64,000 nucleotides of DNA from Ciona savignyi (lineage: Eukaryota > Chordata > Ascidiacea > Phlebobranchia > Cionidae). Positions 61,201 to 64,000 of the stretch are shown piece by piece (the stretch's first letter is position 1; each line of letters begins with the position of its first letter). Below the pieces are notes generated by a model. That model was not told where the DNA came from, searched no databases, and saw nothing but the letters and a program-made list of their open reading frames with translations. The position numbers and the translations under genes were made by a program. The stretch is from assembly GCA_000149265.1 (NCBI GenBank), contig CH003301.1, positions 1,651,264 through 1,715,263 of the forward strand, in the 5' to 3' direction.

Positions 61201-64000
61201 CAACACATTACTCTTCTTGTGTTTAATTTACAACTGCATTCTTAGTTTTGTTGGAAAGAAGAATAAATTTTGAATCAAATCAAACTAAACTTAATACAAT
61301 ATATAGATGGTATATTCTTCGTATAATAGGGTAAAGTCTACAGACTTTTACGCAAAAACTACTTAGTTTAATTTAAATTTAAAACAATCCACATATAGAT
61401 ATGTTATTCCTTTATACATTCTGTAAATATTAGCCGTCTACCCAATGTAGTTTTTGTTTGATAGCGATTTACGCAACGCCACCTTGAACCTATATCATCC
61501 CGGCCATTGTGAAGCATTGTGCGATTATGTACCTAGTAAAGAAGACGCCGACACAAAATAGGGTTCAGTTAACAGCAGATAACTCTTCTTGTGTTTAATT
61601 TATAATTGCATTCTTAGTTTTGTTGGAAAGAAGAATAAATTTTGAATCATATGAAATCAAATGTAATACAATTTATAGATTATTTATCCCTCATATAATA
61701 GGGTAAAGTCGACCAACTTTTACGCAAAAAGTACTTTATTTATTATAATTTTTAAACAAAAGACATATAGATATATTATTCCTTTGTACATTCTGTAAAT
61801 ATTAGTTGTCCACTCAATGTAGTTTTTGTTTGATAGCGATTTACGCAACACCACCTTCAACCTATATCATCCCGGCCATTGTGAAACATTGTGCGACGAT
61901 GTACCTAGTAAAGAAGACGCCGACACGAAATAGGGTTCAGTTAATAGCACATTACTCTTCTGATGTTAAAGTTACAATTGTATTCTTAGTTTTGTTGAAA
62001 AGAAGAATAAATTATGAATAATATGCAATGAAATTTAATACAATATATAGATTGTATATCCCTCGTATAATAGGGTAAAGTCAACAGGCTTTTACGCAAA
62101 AAGTACTTTATTTATTTTAATTTTTAAACAACAGACATATAGATATATTATTCCTTTGTACATTCTGTAAATATTAGCCGTCTAATCAATGTATTTTTTG
62201 TTTAATAGCGATTTAAGCAACACCACCTTGGACCTATTTCATCCCGCCATTGTGAAGCATTGTGCGACGATGTACCTAGTAAAGAAGACGCCGACACGAA
62301 ATAGGGTTCAGTTAACAGCAGATAACTCTTTCTTGTATTTAATCTATAATCGCATTATAAGTTTTGTTGGAAAGAAGAATAAATTTTGAATCATATGAAA
62401 TCAAATCTAATACAATATATAGATTGTATACTCCTCGTATAATAGGGTAAAGTCTACACACTTTTACGCAAAAACTGCTGAGTTTAATTTAAAATTAAAA
62501 GAATCCACATATAGATATGTGATTCCTTTATACATTCTGTAAATATTAGCCGTCTACTCAATGTAGTTTTTGTTTTACAGCGATTTACGCAACACCACCC
62601 CTTGAATCGATTTCATCCCCGCCATTGTGAAGCATTGTGCGACGATGTACCTAGTAAAGAAGACGCCGACACGAAATAGGGTGCCAGTTAATAGCAAATA
62701 ACTCTTCTTGTGTTTAATTAAGAGTCGCTATCTTGGTGTTGTTGGAAAGAAGAATAAATTATGAATCATATGAAACAAAAATTAATACAATATGTCAACT
62801 AAATACCTCTTTTATAATTGGGTAAAGTCGACATCCATTTACGCCAAAAGTACTGGGTTTATTTTAAATTTTGGGCAATCCACATATAGTTATATTATTC
62901 CTTTATTCAGTGTATATATATTAGTGGCTAACTCAAAGTAATTTTTGTCTTGCAGCAATTTACGCAACACCGCCTTGAACCTATTTCATCCCGGCTATTG
63001 TGAAGCATTGTGCGATTATGTACCTAGTAAAGAAGACGCCGACACGAAATAGGGTTCAGTTAATAGCAGATAACTCTTCTTGTGTTTAATTTACAATTGC
63101 ATTCTTAGTTTTGTTGGAAAGAAGAATAAATTTTGAATCAAATGATACTAAATTTAATACAATATATGGATTGTATACCTCTCGTATAATAGGGTAAAGT
63201 CGACAGACTTTTACGCAAAAAGTACTTTATTTATTTTAATTTTTAAACAACAGACATATAGATATATTATTCCTTTGTACATTTTGTAAATATTAGCCGT
63301 CTACTCAATGTATTTTTTGTTTAATAGCGATTTACGCAACACCACCTTTGAACCTATATCATCCCGGCCATTGTGAAACATTGTGCGACGATGTACCTAG
63401 TAAAGAAGACGCCGACACGAAATAGGGTTCAGTTAATAGCACATTACTCTTCTGATGTTAAAGTTACAATTGTATTCTTAGTTTTGTTGAAAAGAAGAAT
63501 AAATTATGAATAATATGCAATGAAATTTAATACAATATATAGATTGTATATCCCTCGTATAATAGGGTAAAGTCAACAGGCTTTTACGCAAAAAGTACTT
63601 TATTTATTTTAATTTTTAAACAACAGACATATAGATATATTATTCCTTTGTACATTCTGTAAATATTAGCCGTCTAATCAATGTATTTTTTGTTTAATAG
63701 CGATTTAAGCAACACCACCTTGGACCTATTTCATCCCGCCATTGTGAAGCATTGTGCGACGATGTACCTAGTAAAGAAGACGCCGACACGAAATAGGGTT
63801 CAGTTAACAGCAGATAACTCTTTCTTGTATTTAATCTACAATCACATTATAGGTTTTGTTGGAAAGAAGAATAAATTTTGAATCATATGAAATCAAATCT
63901 AATACATTATATAGATTGTTTACCCCTCGTATAATAGGGTAAAGTCGACAGACTTTTACGCAAAAAGTACTTTATTTATTTTAATTTTTAAACAACAGAC
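58230..64000. repeat. tandem satellite array, roughly 372-bp monomer, at least 15 copies, open at window end
   Basis: The marker GAAGACGCCGACAC recurs at about 58564, 58933, 59305, 59676, 60051, 60423, 60794, 61169, 61541, 61913, 62284, 62659, 63032, 63405 and 63775, with spacings of 369-375 bp. Each unit has a poly-T/AG stretch, 'gatttacgcaacacc', 'ccattgtgaagcattgtgcg', the marker, 'ttggaaagaagaataaat', 'agggtaaagtc', 'cttttacgcaaaaa' and 'catatagatata'. Units are AT-rich and contain only short chance ORFs. Monomer variants recur in blocks (see findings). No family name recognised; whether it is pericentromeric cannot be told from sequence. Confidence 0.95.

Noticed and set aside
60316-63881. 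repeated 66-71-codon ORFs as a gene family
   Set aside because: They recur only because the satellite monomer recurs, shift frame between variants and have no protein-like conservation.
1-64000. CRISPR arrays, operons, prokaryotic promoters or terminators
   Set aside because: The window is animal nuclear DNA with spliced genes; the only regular array has roughly 372-bp units without spacers.

Overview
This is an AT-rich animal nuclear window. It holds eight multi-exon or long-ORF protein genes with vertebrate-like orthologues, short to medium introns with standard GT-AG borders, a repeated tRNA-derived SINE, small DNA transposons and a long satellite array. Compact genes, vertebrate-type gene families, candidate trans-splice acceptors a few bases before start codons, and the SINE type all point to a solitary ascidian such as Ciona. 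That attribution is an inference, not a database result. Exon borders below were read by hand from splice consensus, frame and family similarity.

Layout. 1-311: possible end of an upstream gene. 358-1118: SINE split by a 453-bp hAT-type element with an exact 8-bp target duplication. 1939-4236 (+): membrane C-type lectin receptor whose second exon is interrupted by an assembly gap plus a foreign-looking 168-bp piece. 4772-5362: two more SINEs. 5896-13192 (+): SCYL2 pseudokinase, 14 exons. 13193-16410: intergenic, with a SINE and an inverted repeat. 16411-22266 (+): REEP1-4 family gene, 9 exons, one GC-AG intron. 23910-38108 (-): WDR44, 22 exons, with a probable 1-nt frameshift in WD repeat 1. 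41592-45209 (+): LDL-receptor-class-A rhodopsin-like GPCR with its signal peptide on a separate small exon. 46611-49808 (-): purple (tartrate-resistant type) acid phosphatase. 52067-54508 (+): DDX19/Dbp5 RNA helicase with a 1-nt frameshift in motif V. 54928-57804 (-): EXOC4/Sec8 as one uninterrupted 958-codon ORF. About 58230-64000: tandem array of a roughly 372-bp satellite that runs off the window end.

The genes are not an operon and share no single pathway, but several concern membrane traffic: SCYL2 (clathrin coat and endosome-Golgi), REEP (ER shaping), WDR44 (Rab11 and ER-endosome contact) and EXOC4 (exocyst tethering). The points most worth checking are the rearranged satellite array next to intronless EXOC4, the LDLa-GPCR, the interrupted lectin exon and the nested hAT/SINE.
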